Below are positions 62,470-64,000 of a stretch of 64,000 nt of DNA, one piece after another. Both the position numbers and the translations under genes were made by a program. Numbering within the stretch: position 1 is the first letter of the stretch; each line of letters starts with the position of its first letter. Below the pieces are notes generated by a model. That model worked only from the letters and a program-made list of their open reading frames with translations. It ran no database searches and had not been told where the DNA came from. The stretch lies in assembly GCF_958979055.1 (NCBI RefSeq), contig NC_084886.1, positions 9,335,654 to 9,399,653 on the forward strand, read 5' to 3'. The DNA is from Alnus glutinosa (taxonomy: Eukaryota > Streptophyta > Magnoliopsida > Fagales > Betulaceae).

Positions 62470-63615
62470 TTAAACTGATCTAATTCGAGGAAGATCGACC
62501 TCCCAATTATCAACTAAACTAAACTAAACTAAAAACTAATATTCTTCTTCAATGCTCATTTACAAAGGCTTTGGGCTATTTATAGACAATCCAGCCCAAC
62601 TACTAAACTGAATAACATCTCACTCTACCAGCCCACAATCGCAGCCCTTAACCAACTCAGCAGCCCATATCTTCTTGCAGCTATCACTTGCCACGTAACC
62701 CACATACACACAGGCATATTGCCACGTATACCCTTTTATGTATACCTGTGACATTACTCACCTCTTCAAAGGCACCTTGCCCACAAGGTGCTGTTTAAAG
62801 AAGAAAGACCATTTGCTGTAATTCAATAGATCAGCCAATACTCTTCCCCAAGAAGCTGACTTATATGCTCATGCGCGAGCAATGCGGAAATCATGCCAGC
62901 AATGGGTTGAGCTGGGGTATATCAATTTGCGTCTAACCTTCCAACGTCACCGGTGCCACAATCCAAACACAATGTGCTGAAGTATTTTCAAAACTGCAAA
63001 ATGTCTCCTTAGAACAGCAATAATGTCAAGCACACCATTTTTCAGCCTCCAACACGACGACACTACTGGATATGCCTTCTTGCTCTTACTTCGCACGATT
63101 ACCAAAATCAAGTTATGATGTAACTTCGGAACCTTGGTTTCTTGCTCAACAGCTTGTCCAATGCTCACTGCCCAAGCTTTGGTTTCTGTCTCTTGGAAAT
63201 TGTTCACGACAATAGATTTTGAGCTGCTCAACTCTATTTGACTTTGTTGAGTAATTACATCGAGCAGTTGGTGTCCCATAAAAAACACTGAATTCTTGAA
63301 GACCAATGGTGGCTTCTGGAAGATCCTAGCTTCTATCTCAGAGGAAGAATCTAAATTTCCATCAACCTGTTCATGAACCAGATTGAGCACTGTAAACTCC
63401 ATGGATTTGATCTCTTTACACGAATCTGAAATCTCATCATTGTGGATGCCGCTTTGGGTGAGATCATCGAACCTTGCCGCCGTTTGATTGTCGACGCCCT
63501 CTAATATTTCAAGGATTTCTTGGTTTTGCAAATTGTTTGCTTCATCTTCACGATCTGAGGACTTTCCGGAATATGCTTCATGAAAAGAACTAGGGCCAAA
63601 TTTAGCCAATAACAA
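62470..63615 (-). mobile_element. Probable Ty3/gypsy remnant: 3' region and LTR, with an unknown ORF
   Basis: On minus, bases 62756-62796 read HLVGKVPLKR followed by an AGTAATGTCACAGG run, the usual end of gypsy pol joined to an LTR starting TGTCACAGG (from 62753 down). Upstream, 62947-63615 is a 222-codon open frame without recognised domains. It has an acidic first half (SSDREDEANNLQNQEILEIL) and an aliphatic end. Normal pol is absent, so it is a non-autonomous or rearranged, broken element. Confidence 0.5.
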
Positions 63616-64000
63616 ATTTTGTAAATTTGTTTTTTTTTTTTGGTTTTACTCATACCCTAACTACCAAAAGATCCCACAACCCGACTGTACGGATTCTATA
63701 CAGTTCATTGAATCCATCTGTTTCTCAATGTTGTTGTACTCCTTTTTCTCAGTTTGATGGTTTTTTGTTTAAGGTTTCATGTTTGTAGCATGCTGTTTAA
63801 GTTATGTTTAGCATTGGATCAATTTTGGTGGATATAGAGAAGGCTTTAAATGAGTTTGATGCATTGGGAATATCCTCTGGCCAGTTTGGTGAGTATTTTG
63901 GAAGAGTATCTTCTGGTTTTATTTGTCTCCCCACAAAAATATGTTATCCCTTTGTTTCCCTGTGTGAAACAAAAGCTTTGATAGAATTCTGTTACTGTAT
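63616..64000. other. Unassigned DNA at window end
   Basis: No gene, RNA or known element is recognised; a T run lies at 63630-63641. It should still be PWD intron 13 if the gene is intact. Confidence 0.4.

Overview
The window is nuclear DNA of a flowering plant. Genes are spaced and intron-rich with GT–AG junctions, intergenic DNA is AT-rich, and transposable elements are dense: L1 LINEs, a Ty1/copia element, hAT- and Mutator-like elements, a Cassandra-type TRIM and a plant pararetrovirus fossil. Gene content fits a eudicot, probably a woody one; I cannot fix the order from sequence alone. Few kilobases are free of repeats.

Left part (about 0.5-39 kb): a tandem array of aldo-keto reductase genes, all on the minus strand, of the AKR13-like group (auxin-induced PCNT115 / perakine reductase-like). 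Four copies look intact, each with five exons and 344 or 345 codons: A (2887-5516), B (16457-19599), C (26331-27769) and D (37163-38642). Three are broken: an exon-1 stub (545-722), an exon 5/exon 2 fusion (10916-11738) and an exon 1-2 stub (34400-34891). A conserved palindromic TGACG element lies 135-225 bp upstream of each intact start codon, resembling as-1/ocs elements of auxin-, salicylate- and xenobiotic-responsive genes. The array grew by nested duplications. The clearest one repeats a block (18806-34122) as 34123-40450, with a short TAAA microhomology at the junction. Because of it, the second block preserves near-empty sites for a 4.8-kb Caulimoviridae fossil (20913-25680) and a Ty1/copia element (28721-33956) found only in the first block.

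Right part (40.5-55.3 kb and beyond): the first 13 exons (721 codons) of phosphoglucan, water dikinase (GWD3/PWD) on the plus strand, a plastid starch-degradation enzyme with a transit peptide and CBM20 starch-binding domain. The catalytic histidine region is not in the window. Its introns hold many L1 fragments, a GC-rich 1.43-kb hAT element nested in an L1, and a very short L1 with an 18-bp target-site duplication. Intron 13 exceeds 8.7 kb. It carries a partly tandem Cassandra TRIM with 5S-derived LTRs, then a large inverted repeat (arms about 1.1 kb, loop about 340 bp), each arm holding exon 1 of an RNase T2/S-like RNase. It then holds more L1 stubs and a Ty3/gypsy remnant.

Most notable points: the intronic inverted repeat that would fold into a long RNase T2 hairpin in the PWD pre-mRNA; the duplication that dates the viral and copia insertions; the shared as-1-like element; and the tandem Cassandra.
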